Of a stretch of DNA of 64,000 bases, positions 25,356-34,752 are shown piece by piece. The notes below the pieces were generated by a model. The model saw only the letters and a list, made by a program, of their open reading frames with translations, searched no databases and had not been told where the DNA came from. Within the stretch, counting starts at the first letter, position 1. Every line of letters begins with the position of its first letter. The stretch is from the NCBI GenBank assembly GCA_002749205.1, contig PDOP01000034.1, forward strand, positions 1 to 64,000, in the 5' to 3' direction. Position numbers and translations under genes: made by a program. The stretch comes from Treponema sp. (lineage in GTDB: Bacteria > Spirochaetota > Spirochaetia > Treponematales > Treponemataceae).

Positions 25356-26324
25356 TTAGCGGCCACCCTTTTCATAAGGTTTACCTGCGGCCTTCGGTCC
25401 AACAACTTTAGAACTAAAAATTACCAAAGCAACAATAGTTAATGCGTAAGGCAATATATAATAAAAAGCCGGAGGTAATGACAACAAGAAAGACATATTC
25501 CAATTTGATGCAATTGAATCTGTATATAAACTTAAAATTTGTGCAAAGCCAAAAAATAAACCTGCAGCTAAAACTTTAAACGGTTTCCACTGACCAAAAA
25601 TTAAAGCAGCCAAGGCAATAAAGCCTGTTCCATGAATTGCTGTAATCGTGTACTGTGTGTTTTGAGTTAAAACCATAATACCACCTGCAAGACCCGCAAA
25701 AGCTCCCGAAGCTAAAACACCGATATAACGCATTTTATAAATATTAATACCTAAACTGTCAATTGCATGAGGGTTCTCACCGGTTCCTCTAAAACGCAAA
25801 CCAAAAGCAGTTTTATAAAGTACATACCAAGTTATTATTACCAAAATAAAAGCAATATAAACCGTTACATATATCTTTGAAAAGAACCAATCACCAATAA
25901 TGGGAATATCTTTTAATAAAGGAACTGACATTTTTATAAAACCGGTTTGAAAAGAATCAGTCCTTTGTTGATGAAAAATAATTTCTGCCAAATAAATTGT
26001 AATACCACCTGCAAAAATGTTAATAGCAGTTCCCGAAACAACTTGGTCACTGTTAAGATTAATACTTAAATATGCATGTAAGCATGAAACAATCATTCCT
26101 GAAAGAACACCCACTAAAAGAGACAACCATGGCGCTGCCCCGCCCATATATTGTTCCAAAAAAACAACAGAAGCGGCTGCCGCAAAACCACCTATCATCA
26201 TTAAACCTTCAAGGGCAATATTTATTATTCCGGAGCGCTCAGAAAACAAACCTCCAAGAGATGCAATAATAATTGGTGTTGAATAAATTAATGTTGACTG
26301 AATAATTGATGAAAGTAAATCCAT
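25356..26324 (-). CDS. Nucleoside ABC transporter permease (second)
   Basis: A 322-residue permease of the BPD_transp_2 family (NupQ/YufQ type) with about 8-10 membrane helices. SERSGIINIALEGLMMIGGFAA is the family signature near the N-terminus, and FRGTGENPHAIDSLGINI the conserved cytoplasmic loop contacting the ATPase. It overlaps the other permease gene by 1 bp and lies 6 bp before psuK. With its partners it should import nucleosides, plausibly pseudouridine. Confidence 0.87.
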   Translation of the reverse strand: MDLLSSIIQSTLIYSTPIIIASLGGLFSERSGIINIALEGLMMIGGFAAAASVVFLEQYMGGAAPWLSLLVGVLSGMIVSCLHAYLSINLNSDQVVSGTAINIFAGGITIYLAEIIFHQQRTDSFQTGFIKMSVPLLKDIPIIGDWFFSKIYVTVYIAFILVIITWYVLYKTAFGLRFRGTGENPHAIDSLGINIYKMRYIGVLASGAFAGLAGGIMVLTQNTQYTITAIHGTGFIALAALIFGQWKPFKVLAAGLFFGFAQILSLYTDSIASNWNMSFLLSLPPAFYYILPYALTIVALVIFSSKVVGPKAAGKPYEKGGR

Positions 26325-27424
26325 TATAAGCCCTCCCCAAGTTTAACTAAAGTTTTTTGTATTTGTCTTCTTATAGCAATAAAAACTATAATAGAAGACG
26401 AAATAATAATAGCGATTGCATTTGGAACGCCCTGCCCCTGCATAAGAGGTTGTGCAGCTTTTAATGCTCCCAATAACAAAGCACCAAACAATGAACCAAT
26501 AGCAGTATTAGCACCAACCAGAGCAACGGTTATTCCGTCAAAGCCATAATTTTCAAAGAAAGGCAACATTCTTCCACGTCCAAAGGTTCCGCAAACAATA
26601 ATAACACCTGCAAGCCCCGCAAAAGCCCCTGAAATTACCATTGACAATGCAGCATCTTTCCTTACTCGCATTCCTGCATAAGAAGATGCAAAAGGGTTAT
26701 ATCCCACAGACTTTAATTCATAACCAAATGTTGTTTTATTAATAATAAACCCAAAAGCAAGTATAGCCAAAATCACAATCACAAAACCAAAGTGAAAGCG
26801 AGAATTTCCTGTCAATGCTGACAAGAAATGACTTTTTAACAAAGCACCGTCATGCAAGGCAACAGTTTCGGATGTTGTACTTCCCGGTAATGAAAGCAAA
26901 ATATAATTTGCAAGATACATGCCTGCATAATTTAGCATAATCGTAACAACAACTTCATGAACATTAAACTTTGCTTTTAAGTAGCCCGGAATAAAACCCC
27001 AAAGGCCGCCACCAATCATACCTGCAAGCACAACAAGTGGCAACAAAATAATTGCAGGAGCTTCTACCAAAACACCAACAACAGTTGCAAAGGCAGCACC
27101 CATCAATAACTGCCCTTCGGCACCAATGTTAAACATTCCTGTACGGAAAGAAAATGCTACGGACAACCCTGTTAATACAATAGGCATTACATAAACAAAA
27201 TATTCACCTATCAAGCGAATTGAAAAAAATCTTTTTCCTGTTCCGATTCTGTCAATATTGATACCAAAAACAGCACGAATAATTGACTTAAATAATACAA
27301 GTGGATTCTCTCCTGAAATAAGCAATACCAATGCACCAAGTAAAAATCCAAATAAAACAGCAATAACAGGAATAAGTACTGCATGATTTTTTTCTGCCGA
27401 TAAAAATTTACGCAAAGCTTTCAT
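26324..27424 (-). CDS. Nucleoside ABC transporter permease (first)
   Basis: A 366-residue permease (NupP/YufP type). The signature SFRTGMFNIGAEGQLLMGAA and the loop KSVGYNPFASSYAGMRVRKDA match the family, and about ten hydrophobic helices are visible. It starts 1 bp after the ATPase gene and overlaps the second permease. Heterodimer with the downstream permease. Confidence 0.87.
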   Translation of the reverse strand: MKALRKFLSAEKNHAVLIPVIAVLFGFLLGALVLLISGENPLVLFKSIIRAVFGINIDRIGTGKRFFSIRLIGEYFVYVMPIVLTGLSVAFSFRTGMFNIGAEGQLLMGAAFATVVGVLVEAPAIILLPLVVLAGMIGGGLWGFIPGYLKAKFNVHEVVVTIMLNYAGMYLANYILLSLPGSTTSETVALHDGALLKSHFLSALTGNSRFHFGFVIVILAILAFGFIINKTTFGYELKSVGYNPFASSYAGMRVRKDAALSMVISGAFAGLAGVIIVCGTFGRGRMLPFFENYGFDGITVALVGANTAIGSLFGALLLGALKAAQPLMQGQGVPNAIAIIISSSIIVFIAIRRQIQKTLVKLGEGL

Positions 27425-27425
27425 T

Positions 27426-28970
27426 CTAGTCTAACTCCTTTTTACTTTCTCGTAAAGAGCCTGAACCGGCCATCATTAAACCGATTTCATTTTCGTCAGT
27501 ATCCTTCGCATTTACAATGCCAACAATTTCCCCTTCGTACATAACTGCAATTTTATCGGAAACGCTTAACACCTCTTCCATCTCTAAGGAAACCAATAAG
27601 ACAGCCTTACCACTATCTCTTTGCTCAACTAATTTTTTGTGAATATATTCAATTGCACCAACATCAAGACCACGAGTAGGTTGAGATGCAATTAAAACAT
27701 CAGGAGATCTAAAAACTTCTCTTGCAATTATTGCCTTTTGCTGATTACCACCGGACATATCACGAACAACTGTCTTACTTCTTTTTGCACTTCGAATATC
27801 ATATTCATCAATTAGCTTATCAGAAAAATTCTTTCGCTCATTGAACTTAATTATACCTCTTTCAGATAATGGTTTTTTATAATAAGTTTGCAAGGCAGCG
27901 TTTTCTTCTAATGTAAAATCAAGAACCAAGCCGTATTTATGCCGGTCTTGCGGAATATGACCTAAACCTTGCTCAGTCCGACAGCGAATATCCATCTTTG
28001 TAATATCCTCTCCTTTTAAAAGAATTTGTCCGTCTTCTATAGGTCGTAAACCGGTAATTGCTTCAACCAATTCGGTTTGACCGTTGCCGTCAATACCTGC
28101 AATACACATAATTTCACCTGAGCGAACATTTAAACTAAGATTTTTAACAGCCATTAACCCGCGAGAATTCTTTACAGAAATATTTTCTATTGAAAGAATT
28201 ATATCTTTAGGTTGAGCTTCTTCTTTTTCTACCTGAAAACTAACTTCACGACCAACCATCATTTCAGCCATAGACTTTTCATCTGCATCTGCAACATTAA
28301 TAGTACCAATATATTTACCACGTCGCAAAACTGTACAACGATCGGCCGCTTCTTTTATTTCTTTAAGTTTATGAGTAATAAGCAAAATAGACTTACCCTC
28401 TGCAGCAAGGCGTTTCATAATTTTTATCAATTCTTTAATTGCATTGGGAGTCAAAACTGCTGTAGGCTCATCAAAAATAAGAATTTCAGCGTTTCTGTAA
28501 AGCATTTTTAAAATTTCAACTCGCTGTTGCATACCAACAGATAAATCTTCAATTTTTGCCATCGGGTCAACTTCAAGCCCATATTGCTTACTAATAGATC
28601 GTACTTTTTCTATAGCCATTTCCATATCAATTCTTCCAAACGATTTCATAGGCTCTTCTTTAAGAATAATGTTTTCGGTAACCGTAAAGTTATCAATTAA
28701 TTTAAAATGTTGATGAACCATTCCAATACCCATATCATTCGCTACATTTGGATCTGTAATATTTACCTTCTTACCATTTATAAGAATTTCACCTTCATCA
28801 GGATGATATAGTCCAAAAAGCACACTCATCAATGTGGATTTACCGGCCCCATTTTCTCCAAGTAAAGCATGTATTTCACCCTTTTTCAATTGAAGGTTAA
28901 TTTTATCATTTGCAATTATACCCGGAAAACGCTTGGTTATATTGCACATCTCAATTACATAATCACTCAT
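27426..28970 (-). CDS. Nucleoside ABC transporter ATP-binding protein (two NBDs)
   Basis: A 514-residue ATPase with two nucleotide-binding domains, as in NupO/YufO and sugar-type importers. First domain: Walker A GENGAGKST, LSVGMQQRVEI signature, Walker B ILIFDEPTAVL. Second domain: GIDGNGQTEL in place of a complete Walker A (the usual degeneracy of this family), MSGGNQQKAI, and VLIASQPTRGLDVGA with Gln instead of the Asp/Glu pair. It powers import with the two permeases and the binding lipoprotein at 31322. The yjjW gene lies 31 bp upstream. Confidence 0.88.
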   Translation of the reverse strand: MSDYVIEMCNITKRFPGIIANDKINLQLKKGEIHALLGENGAGKSTLMSVLFGLYHPDEGEILINGKKVNITDPNVANDMGIGMVHQHFKLIDNFTVTENIILKEEPMKSFGRIDMEMAIEKVRSISKQYGLEVDPMAKIEDLSVGMQQRVEILKMLYRNAEILIFDEPTAVLTPNAIKELIKIMKRLAAEGKSILLITHKLKEIKEAADRCTVLRRGKYIGTINVADADEKSMAEMMVGREVSFQVEKEEAQPKDIILSIENISVKNSRGLMAVKNLSLNVRSGEIMCIAGIDGNGQTELVEAITGLRPIEDGQILLKGEDITKMDIRCRTEQGLGHIPQDRHKYGLVLDFTLEENAALQTYYKKPLSERGIIKFNERKNFSDKLIDEYDIRSAKRSKTVVRDMSGGNQQKAIIAREVFRSPDVLIASQPTRGLDVGAIEYIHKKLVEQRDSGKAVLLVSLEMEEVLSVSDKIAVMYEGEIVGIVNAKDTDENEIGLMMAGSGSLRESKKELD

Positions 28971-29001
28971 GTTTGCTCCTCATCAAAACTTTTATATAAA
29001 A

Positions 29002-29721
29002 TCACAGAATTACTTTCGTTTTATGTATTCCTAACTTATTAGCCAGAACTTCTAATTCAAGCATTCTCTTTTTAGAAGGTATGTCTGAATTTGTTATATA
29101 TTTACTTTTTGTACCCCGCAAATGTACTCTAATCAATTTTAATAGTACTACCGGATAGTTTTTAATTGTATTACAAATCTTACTAACAGTTTCATCAATA
29201 TCATAAAAATTATTTATACATACAAGTCTAACTTCTTCGACTTTATCCATTTCAAGCAATAATTTTAAATTATCAAAATTACGATTAAGTTCAGGCATTG
29301 TTTTTTTTGCAAAGCACAGTTCTTTTAATCCGATTCCTGAACCTTTTATATCAAACAAAAACTTATCGGTAAGTTCAATTAAAGGCTCTATTTTCTCATA
29401 TAAAAAAAAGCCGTTTGTATCAACATAGCATGTCAAGCCATGTGGCTTAAGCAATTCAAATAAAGCTTTAACACCTTCAGCTTGAATTGTTGGCTCACCC
29501 CCCGAGACTGTAACACCTCTAATAAATGGCATATATGCCAGAATTTGATTGGCAAGTTCTTCAACTTCATAAAGCGTTGCATCTTTTGATTTCAATGCAA
29601 TAGTTTCAGGGTTATGGCAGTAAACACAACGAATATCACAACCCTGTAAAAAAACACTACAACGATTTCCGATACCTTCAACATTAGAAAAGGGAAGTAT
29701 ATTATGAACCAAAAGCGTCAT
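29002..29721 (-). CDS. yjjW: YjjW-type glycyl radical enzyme activase
   Basis: A 239-residue radical-SAM activase. FLQGCDIRCVYCHNPE holds the CxxxCxxC cluster cysteines and TVSGGEPTIQ the SAM-contacting GGE motif. It follows the yjjI-type gene by 11 bp, the same pairing as E. coli yjjI-yjjW, and should generate the glycyl radical on that protein. It lacks the extra ferredoxin insert of many larger activases. Confidence 0.84.
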   Translation of the reverse strand: MTLLVHNILPFSNVEGIGNRCSVFLQGCDIRCVYCHNPETIALKSKDATLYEVEELANQILAYMPFIRGVTVSGGEPTIQAEGVKALFELLKPHGLTCYVDTNGFFLYEKIEPLIELTDKFLFDIKGSGIGLKELCFAKKTMPELNRNFDNLKLLLEMDKVEEVRLVCINNFYDIDETVSKICNTIKNYPVVLLKLIRVHLRGTKSKYITNSDIPSKKRMLELEVLANKLGIHKTKVIL

Positions 29722-29732
29722 ATTTATTTAAA

Positions 29733-31256
29733 TTACTGAGCGCTTCGCTCCGTTCGGGAAAAAACTTCTGCACATTCATCAGTTCCTGAACCAAACCAAG
29801 TTGTATCTCTCAATACTGCATTTTCCGCACGAGCTTTTTCAACTTCACTTTTCTTCACTAAATACCCCGTAACGCGAATTAAATCAGTGTTTTTTAAGTA
29901 GGTTGTTATATACCTATAACCTGAAACAAAAGCCCCTTTGATAATATCCAATACAGCATCAGGATGTTCCAATGAAGTTTGGTCGAAGGCAAATAAATCA
30001 CCTGTTCCTGAAGGGAAATACTGATGAAACGGAGCAGATTGTTTAAGATGATCAATAAGCGGCGGCTCTTCTCCTACTCTAATACGATGAGCAGGTGTGT
30101 TTACCTTATCTTCATCATTAATGCTGGCACCAACTTGTGCATGCAATAAATAATGATGATTAGTTCTACCTGCATGTGGTGCATAATGTGCTTCAACTTC
30201 CTTTTGAAGCTTCTGCATAATTATATGTCCAATTTCATCTCCTCGCTTAGACTTTCCGAAAGTTTCATTTATGCCTTCAATCTCAAGCAAACGATTTACG
30301 GCATCGGCAAGCCCAACAATAGCAAACATTCCCGTAAAGTTATCTTTTTCAATAAAACCTTCTTTTGCTAAAAAGTTAGTTTCAAAGAATTGAGATTTTT
30401 CAACAATATAAGCAATTCTCTTATCCATAATTGAAAGCATTAATCTTGAAATTTTTGTTAAAAGAATATCAACAAAGTGACTTGTAGATTCAGCTTCTTT
30501 AACAATGGTTCCAAGTCTAAGTCTTGAAAGTGTATAAGCACCACCTGCAGTCGGCAAGGCATTATAGCAACTACACATAGCATAACTGCCTAAATCCTTA
30601 GTGTAATAAGCATCATTTGCAAAAGACGGCTTTGAAACTCGTAAGCAAGCATCAACAGCTAATTCTGCAAATTCATCAGAAGTTTTTGTAGGATCATATT
30701 TAATGCTCATATTCGGGGTAGGATTTTCCAGTTCAATAACAGCTTTTAAAATGAGTCGACCGGCCTTTGTATCATAAGGACCAATATCCGCATGACAAAA
30801 CGAATCGGTGATTGTTTTATCAATGTGATTTAAAAATCTTTTAATCTTAATATAATCGTCTTTTTCATTTGTAATAAAGGGTTCTAACAATGTATCCAAA
30901 TGACCAATAAACACAGGAAATGATGTAATTGACGGAACATGAGAATAAATAATAAGCAAACCGTCAAGACATTCATCAAGATTTTTAGGAGCCGGCAAAT
31001 CTAAAAACTTACAACCTTTTTTTACATAAACAGAATAATCGGGAAGAATGTATCTTGGGCGATAAACAGCATAACCTTCATTTAAATCACAAATCATACT
31101 ATTTTCAACATATTTCCATTCTTCTTCAGTATAGCCCAATAAATCCACAGGAGAAAATATGCGCTCTGCGGCATTAGCCAAATTATACAGCTTCTGCTGA
31201 TAAGTCAGCATTGGACTTGTAACAATCTCTATAAAATTTTCTTTTTCTGAACGCAT
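29733..31256 (-). CDS. yjjI: YjjI-family glycyl radical enzyme
   Basis: A 507-residue glycyl radical enzyme of the YjjI (DUF3029) family, whose reaction is unknown to me. The radical site is DLIRVTGYLV, with Gly about residue 464. The candidate thiyl-radical cysteines are Cys228/Cys230 in GSYAMCSCYNALPTAGGAYT. The start has a GGAGG site. It sits between the binding lipoprotein and the ABC transporter of a nucleoside/pseudouridine operon; in E. coli yjjI-yjjW lies beside the deoCABD deoxynucleoside genes. The shared context suggests a substrate derived from nucleosides or (deoxy)ribose. The protein is oxygen-sensitive by nature, fitting an anaerobe. Confidence 0.85.
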   Translation of the reverse strand: MRSEKENFIEIVTSPMLTYQQKLYNLANAAERIFSPVDLLGYTEEEWKYVENSMICDLNEGYAVYRPRYILPDYSVYVKKGCKFLDLPAPKNLDECLDGLLIIYSHVPSITSFPVFIGHLDTLLEPFITNEKDDYIKIKRFLNHIDKTITDSFCHADIGPYDTKAGRLILKAVIELENPTPNMSIKYDPTKTSDEFAELAVDACLRVSKPSFANDAYYTKDLGSYAMCSCYNALPTAGGAYTLSRLRLGTIVKEAESTSHFVDILLTKISRLMLSIMDKRIAYIVEKSQFFETNFLAKEGFIEKDNFTGMFAIVGLADAVNRLLEIEGINETFGKSKRGDEIGHIIMQKLQKEVEAHYAPHAGRTNHHYLLHAQVGASINDEDKVNTPAHRIRVGEEPPLIDHLKQSAPFHQYFPSGTGDLFAFDQTSLEHPDAVLDIIKGAFVSGYRYITTYLKNTDLIRVTGYLVKKSEVEKARAENAVLRDTTWFGSGTDECAEVFSRTERSAQ

Positions 31257-31282
31257 ATTTTACCTCCTACGATAAATGTCGA

Positions 31283-31304
31283 GCCAAACAAGTACTGATT
31301 TGGC
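31283..31304 (-). promoter_or_regulatory. Intercistronic hairpin after the binding-protein gene
   Basis: GCCAAA (31283-31288) and TTTGGC (31299-31304) flank a 10-nt loop in the 65-bp gap between the lipoprotein gene and yjjI. No T run follows, so it is more likely an mRNA-stabilising or partial-termination element giving excess binding protein. Confidence 0.4.
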
Positions 31305-31321
31305 CCGAAGTAATTAACTGA

Positions 31322-32383
31322 TTATTTTTCAAGTCTTGGTGGAAGAGATCTAACTGTTAATTCCCCTGACTTTATTTTATCCTTATATTCTTCAACTAAC
31401 TTTATTGCACCGGCAGACATATTTGGATTATTTTCAGGTAAGCCTACACCATTATTTGCAATATTGAATTCAATAATTTTTCCACCGGGGAATTTACCTT
31501 CATATTCAAGTCGGCAAACATCTTCAGCGGCAACATCAACTCTCTTCATCATTGAAGTCAGCATAACAGATTTACCGTCTTCATAAATTCCGTCTTCATA
31601 CTGATCACGGTCAACACCAATTACCCAAACATCTTGACCATTTTTTCGGCGATCTTTTGCTTCCTTAATAAGACCGTTTCCGGCGCCTCCTGCAGCATGA
31701 TAAATTACATAAGCCCCTGCATCATACATCTTACTTGCCAAAGACTGTCCCTTACCTGCATCGGAAAAATCACCAACATAGTCTACTTTTACTTCAATGC
31801 CGGGATCTACAGTCTTAACACCATGCTCAAAACCTGCTTCAAAATTGTGAATTAAGCCGAAGTCTCCACCGCCGATAAAACCAACAGCATTTTTTCCGGC
31901 TTCTTTAGCCGCTTGAGCAGCGGCAACACCTGCCAGGAATGAGCCTTGATTTGCAGCAAATATAGCACTTACAACATTGTCCCTTTCACCAACAACCATG
32001 TCTATAATCAAGAAATGAGTGTCAGGAAAGTTTGCCGAAACTTCAGAAATTGCTTTTTCAAACAAAAAACCTGCAGCTACTATAATATCGTGCTCATCTT
32101 CAGCAAAAGTTGAAAGATTAGGAATGTAGTCAGCATCTGAATTCGACTGAGCATAAACAGTCTCTGCACCCAACTCTTTACCTGCGCGAAGAATACCTTC
32201 CCATGTTCCCTGATTAAAAGAACGGTCGTCAATACCGCCTGTATCAGTAACAAGAGCAAATGTAACCTTGCTTTTTTTCTCATCACCGGCAGAGGCTTCA
32301 ACCTTTCCGTCTTCATTTTTGGAACAGCTGAACATCATAAATAAAGATGCAGCAACAATCAACACTAATAGCTTTTTTCTCAT
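31322..32383 (-). CDS. BMP-family nucleoside-binding lipoprotein (PnrA/TmpC-like)
   Basis: A 353-residue substrate-binding lipoprotein of the basic membrane protein family. Signal KKLLVLIVAASLFMMFSC with lipobox FSC gives Cys20. Ligand-site signatures TDTGGIDDRSFNQGTWEG, FLFEKA and VGFIGGGDFGLIHNFEAGFE HG follow. T. pallidum PnrA (TmpC) of this family binds purine nucleosides. It is the first gene of an operon that ends in pseudouridine catabolism, so pseudouridine or a broad set of nucleosides is a likely ligand. The promoter with an embedded palindrome lies at 32434-32462. Confidence 0.9.
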   Translation of the reverse strand: MRKKLLVLIVAASLFMMFSCSKNEDGKVEASAGDEKKSKVTFALVTDTGGIDDRSFNQGTWEGILRAGKELGAETVYAQSNSDADYIPNLSTFAEDEHDIIVAAGFLFEKAISEVSANFPDTHFLIIDMVVGERDNVVSAIFAANQGSFLAGVAAAQAAKEAGKNAVGFIGGGDFGLIHNFEAGFEHGVKTVDPGIEVKVDYVGDFSDAGKGQSLASKMYDAGAYVIYHAAGGAGNGLIKEAKDRRKNGQDVWVIGVDRDQYEDGIYEDGKSVMLTSMMKRVDVAAEDVCRLEYEGKFPGGKIIEFNIANNGVGLPENNPNMSAGAIKLVEEYKDKIKSGELTVRSLPPRLEK

Positions 32384-32433
32384 AGCCTTTCCCCTTTGTG
32401 CGACATTAAAATCGCATTTTATTTAACATAATG

Positions 32434-32462
32434 ATTATACTAAATTTTAGTATAAAAAACAA
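32434..32462 (-). promoter_or_regulatory. Promoter of the nucleoside operon with embedded operator
   Basis: Minus strand: TTGTTT (32462-32457), 17-bp spacer, TATAAT (32439-32434). A 19-bp palindrome TATACTAAATTTTAGTATA (32436-32454), with perfect 9-bp arms, fills the spacer and overlaps the -10. This is the geometry of a repressor site; the regulator is not in the window. Confidence 0.65.
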
Positions 32463-32532
32463 GACCAAAAATTAAAAGCCTTTTAAATAATTTTATGCAA
32501 CCTATATTTTTAATAAATTAAGCAAAAAAAAC

Positions 32533-32711
32533 AGCAAGGGAATATCATAATAAAAAAAATGCAGTGCTTCCATTAAAACATTCCCTTGCTTGCAACCCGC
32601 TCGCTTGCATAACCTTTTGCCCTTTACTGATTATTAAAATCACCGTTTCTCCCTCCACTCGAAAGGCTTTTTTTCTTATATTAAACGGGCAAAAGTGTAG
32701 ACTGCGCTCGC
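32533..32711 (-). repeat. Dispersed hairpin element, copy E4
   Basis: Same architecture as E3: GCGAGCGCAGTCTACA, stem 32614-32622/32687-32695 (CTTTTGCCC/GGGCAAAAG), TTATGCAAGCGAGCGGGTTG, and a terminator-like hairpin (32533-32543/32580-32590) followed leftward by eight T. It is the left part of the longer repeat at 32591-32958. Confidence 0.8.
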
Positions 32712-32958
32712 AATATCATACTAACGCTTTAGCATTACATGCCGGTTTTCCGTAATACTTCCCGCATATAACAACCGATTTTTTTCTTCTATGTAATTCT
32801 AAAAAAATAACACCGCAAGTTTTGTACAAAGTTGTAATATTACTTGCAATTTAGCACCGCAAGTTTTGCCAAAGGCAAAACTTGACAGAGAAAAAACAAC
32901 GAATGTTGTTTTTTCTCATAAGTTCTCCGACCCGAAGCGACAGCGAAGGGATACGCCC
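32591..32958. repeat. 368-bp intergenic repeat, copy 1
   Basis: Nearly identical to 41804-42171 over the same length. Beyond the E4 element it contains hairpins at 32860-32870/32874-32884 (11 bp) and 32888-32900/32905-32917 (13 bp), and ends in CTCCGACCCGAAGCGACAGC then GAAGGGATACGCCC. No credible coding frame. It accounts for most of the 583-bp gap. Confidence 0.88.
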
Positions 32959-32966
32959 TAAAAAAA

Positions 32967-33746
32967 TTACAAATCAAAATCAATACAGACAGGTTTATCG
33001 TTTTTTTCATTAATTATAATTTGTGCATCAACGCTATACATTTGCTTTACGGTTTCTACTGTAACAGCTTTTTTAGGCTCATCGTAAATAATTACCTTTC
33101 CGTTTTTTAGTCCGATTATATAATCACTGTATTTACAAGCAAGATTAATATCGTGCAAAACCATAATTATTGTTTTATTGGACTGTCTATTAAGTTTTTT
33201 AAGAATTTCCAAAACCTCAATTTGAAAACTCAAATCAAGATATGTCGTAGGCTCATCTAGCAATATTGTATCACTGTCTTGTGCAAAGGCCAAAGCAACC
33301 CAAGCCCGTTGCCTCTGTCCGCCTGACAGCGAGCCTATTTCTCTATCGCGAAAATCAATTAAATTTGTCTCTTTTAATGCAAGTTCTATTTTATGTTGGT
33401 CTTCACTATTTAAAATACCGAAACCGTTTTTATGAGGAAAACGACCGTAGCTTACAAGTTCTTCTACCGTTAAAGAAAGTGGTGCAGACGGAGACTGAGG
33501 CAACAAAGCAAGCTCCTTGGCGACCTCTTTTGTATTTGAAGAAAAAACATTTTTATCCGATATATAAATTTCACCTTTTTGTGGTTTAAGTATTCTTGCA
33601 ATTGACATTAATAGCGTAGACTTACCACAACCGTTAGCACCAATAATCGAGGTTACTTTATTTTTTTTCAGTTTTAAATCAAAACCATTAAAGATAATAT
33701 TTTTTTCATAGCCGAGTGTAATGTTTTCAATTTTTATGCCGGACAA
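32967..33746 (-). CDS. Iron-chelate type ABC transporter ATP-binding protein
   Basis: A 259-residue FecE/FepC-type ATPase. Walker A GANGCGKST, signature LSGGQRQRAWVALAFAQ, Walker B ILLDEPTTYLDL. The TTG start at 33746 is preceded by GGAGG and overlaps the permease gene by 13 bp. It powers uptake of an iron-siderophore, haem or cobalamin-like ligand with the two permeases and the binding lipoprotein. Confidence 0.88.
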   Translation of the reverse strand: MSGIKIENITLGYEKNIIFNGFDLKLKKNKVTSIIGANGCGKSTLLMSIARILKPQKGEIYISDKNVFSSNTKEVAKELALLPQSPSAPLSLTVEELVSYGRFPHKNGFGILNSEDQHKIELALKETNLIDFRDREIGSLSGGQRQRAWVALAFAQDSDTILLDEPTTYLDLSFQIEVLEILKKLNRQSNKTIIMVLHDINLACKYSDYIIGLKNGKVIIYDEPKKAVTVETVKQMYSVDAQIIINEKNDKPVCIDFDL

Positions 33747-34744
33747 ACTTTACCTCCTTTTATTAGCAAATAGATAAAATACGGAATGCTGATTATTGTT
33801 ATGATAATTCCGGTTGGAATACCAAATAAAAACGGAATTATCGCAATTAAAAAATTAGCACTCACTATAAGTAAAGCTCCAATAAATGCCGAAACCAAAA
33901 TCGAAAAATAATGATTATACCCGACAATTTTTTTTGCAATATGAGGAGCAATTAAACCAATGAAAAAAAATTGTCCGCCAAAAGCAACACTGGCAGATGA
34001 AAGAGCAACTGCAGAAAAACTGAAGAAAATAAATTCTTTATTAAAATTAACTCCAATTCCGGTAGAAACAACAGAGCCTAAATTCATAGCATTTAAAAAC
34101 CTTGATTTATAATAAACTATTAAAATAAAAAACAAATTCCAAATTGCTATTATCATTATGTACATCCAATCCGAAGCCCATAATTGACCTGCAGACCATT
34201 TTGCCATAAATTCCAACTTATATTTATCTAAACTTAAAACCAAAGCTATTTGCAAAGCACTAAAAAAAGAGCTTAAAGCTATTCCCGTTAAAATAAGTTT
34301 TGTTCCATTTAATATATTATTCTTTCTGTAGTTTGCAATAAAAATAACCAATGCCGAAATCAAACCTCCGATAAATGCAAATACCGGAAATAAAAAACTG
34401 TTTACATTGTTCAGCGGAAAAAGAAGCAAAAACAAAAGCACGAAAAAACCGGTTCCACTGCTTATTCCAAGCGTTCCGGGACTACTCATATCATTTTTTA
34501 AAATCGACTGAAAAACTAAACCGCTGACTCCCATACCGCTACCTACGATAATTGAAAGAAACATTTTGTTTAAACGATAATTCCTGTAAAAATTAAGCTC
34601 CCGATTTCTACCGTACCCAACCATCAATTGCAAACATTTATAAAAGCTGTAATTAAGTTGACCAAAACAAGTACTTAAAATCGATACAACAAATAAAATA
34701 ATTAAAAGTGCCAAAACGATATACAGTTTATTTTTATTACTCAT
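33734..34744 (-). CDS. Iron-chelate type ABC transporter permease (FecCD family)
   Basis: A roughly 336-residue FecCD permease with 8-10 helices and family motifs GSGMGVSGLVFQSILKNDM SPGTLGISSGTGF and FIGLIAPHIAKKIVG (EAA-like loop binding the ATPase). The frame is open to 34789, but the ATG at 34744 lies 8 nt after the stop of the upstream permease and gives a normal N-terminus. It pairs with the next gene. Confidence 0.84.
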   Translation of the reverse strand: MSNKNKLYIVLALLIILFVVSILSTCFGQLNYSFYKCLQLMVGYGRNRELNFYRNYRLNKMFLSIIVGSGMGVSGLVFQSILKNDMSSPGTLGISSGTGFFVLLFLLLFPLNNVNSFLFPVFAFIGGLISALVIFIANYRKNNILNGTKLILTGIALSSFFSALQIALVLSLDKYKLEFMAKWSAGQLWASDWMYIMIIAIWNLFFILIVYYKSRFLNAMNLGSVVSTGIGVNFNKEFIFFSFSAVALSSASVAFGGQFFFIGLIAPHIAKKIVGYNHYFSILVSAFIGALLIVSANFLIAIIPFLFGIPTGIIITIISIPYFIYLLIKGGKVCPA

Positions 34745-34752
34745 GCCAAATA

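Noticed and set aside
29002..31256. The glycyl radical enzyme pair as pyruvate formate-lyase or anaerobic ribonucleotide reductase
   Set aside because: The enzyme is about 507 residues, lacks the PFL CC active site and the NrdD ATP-cone, and its sequence and pairing match YjjI/YjjW.
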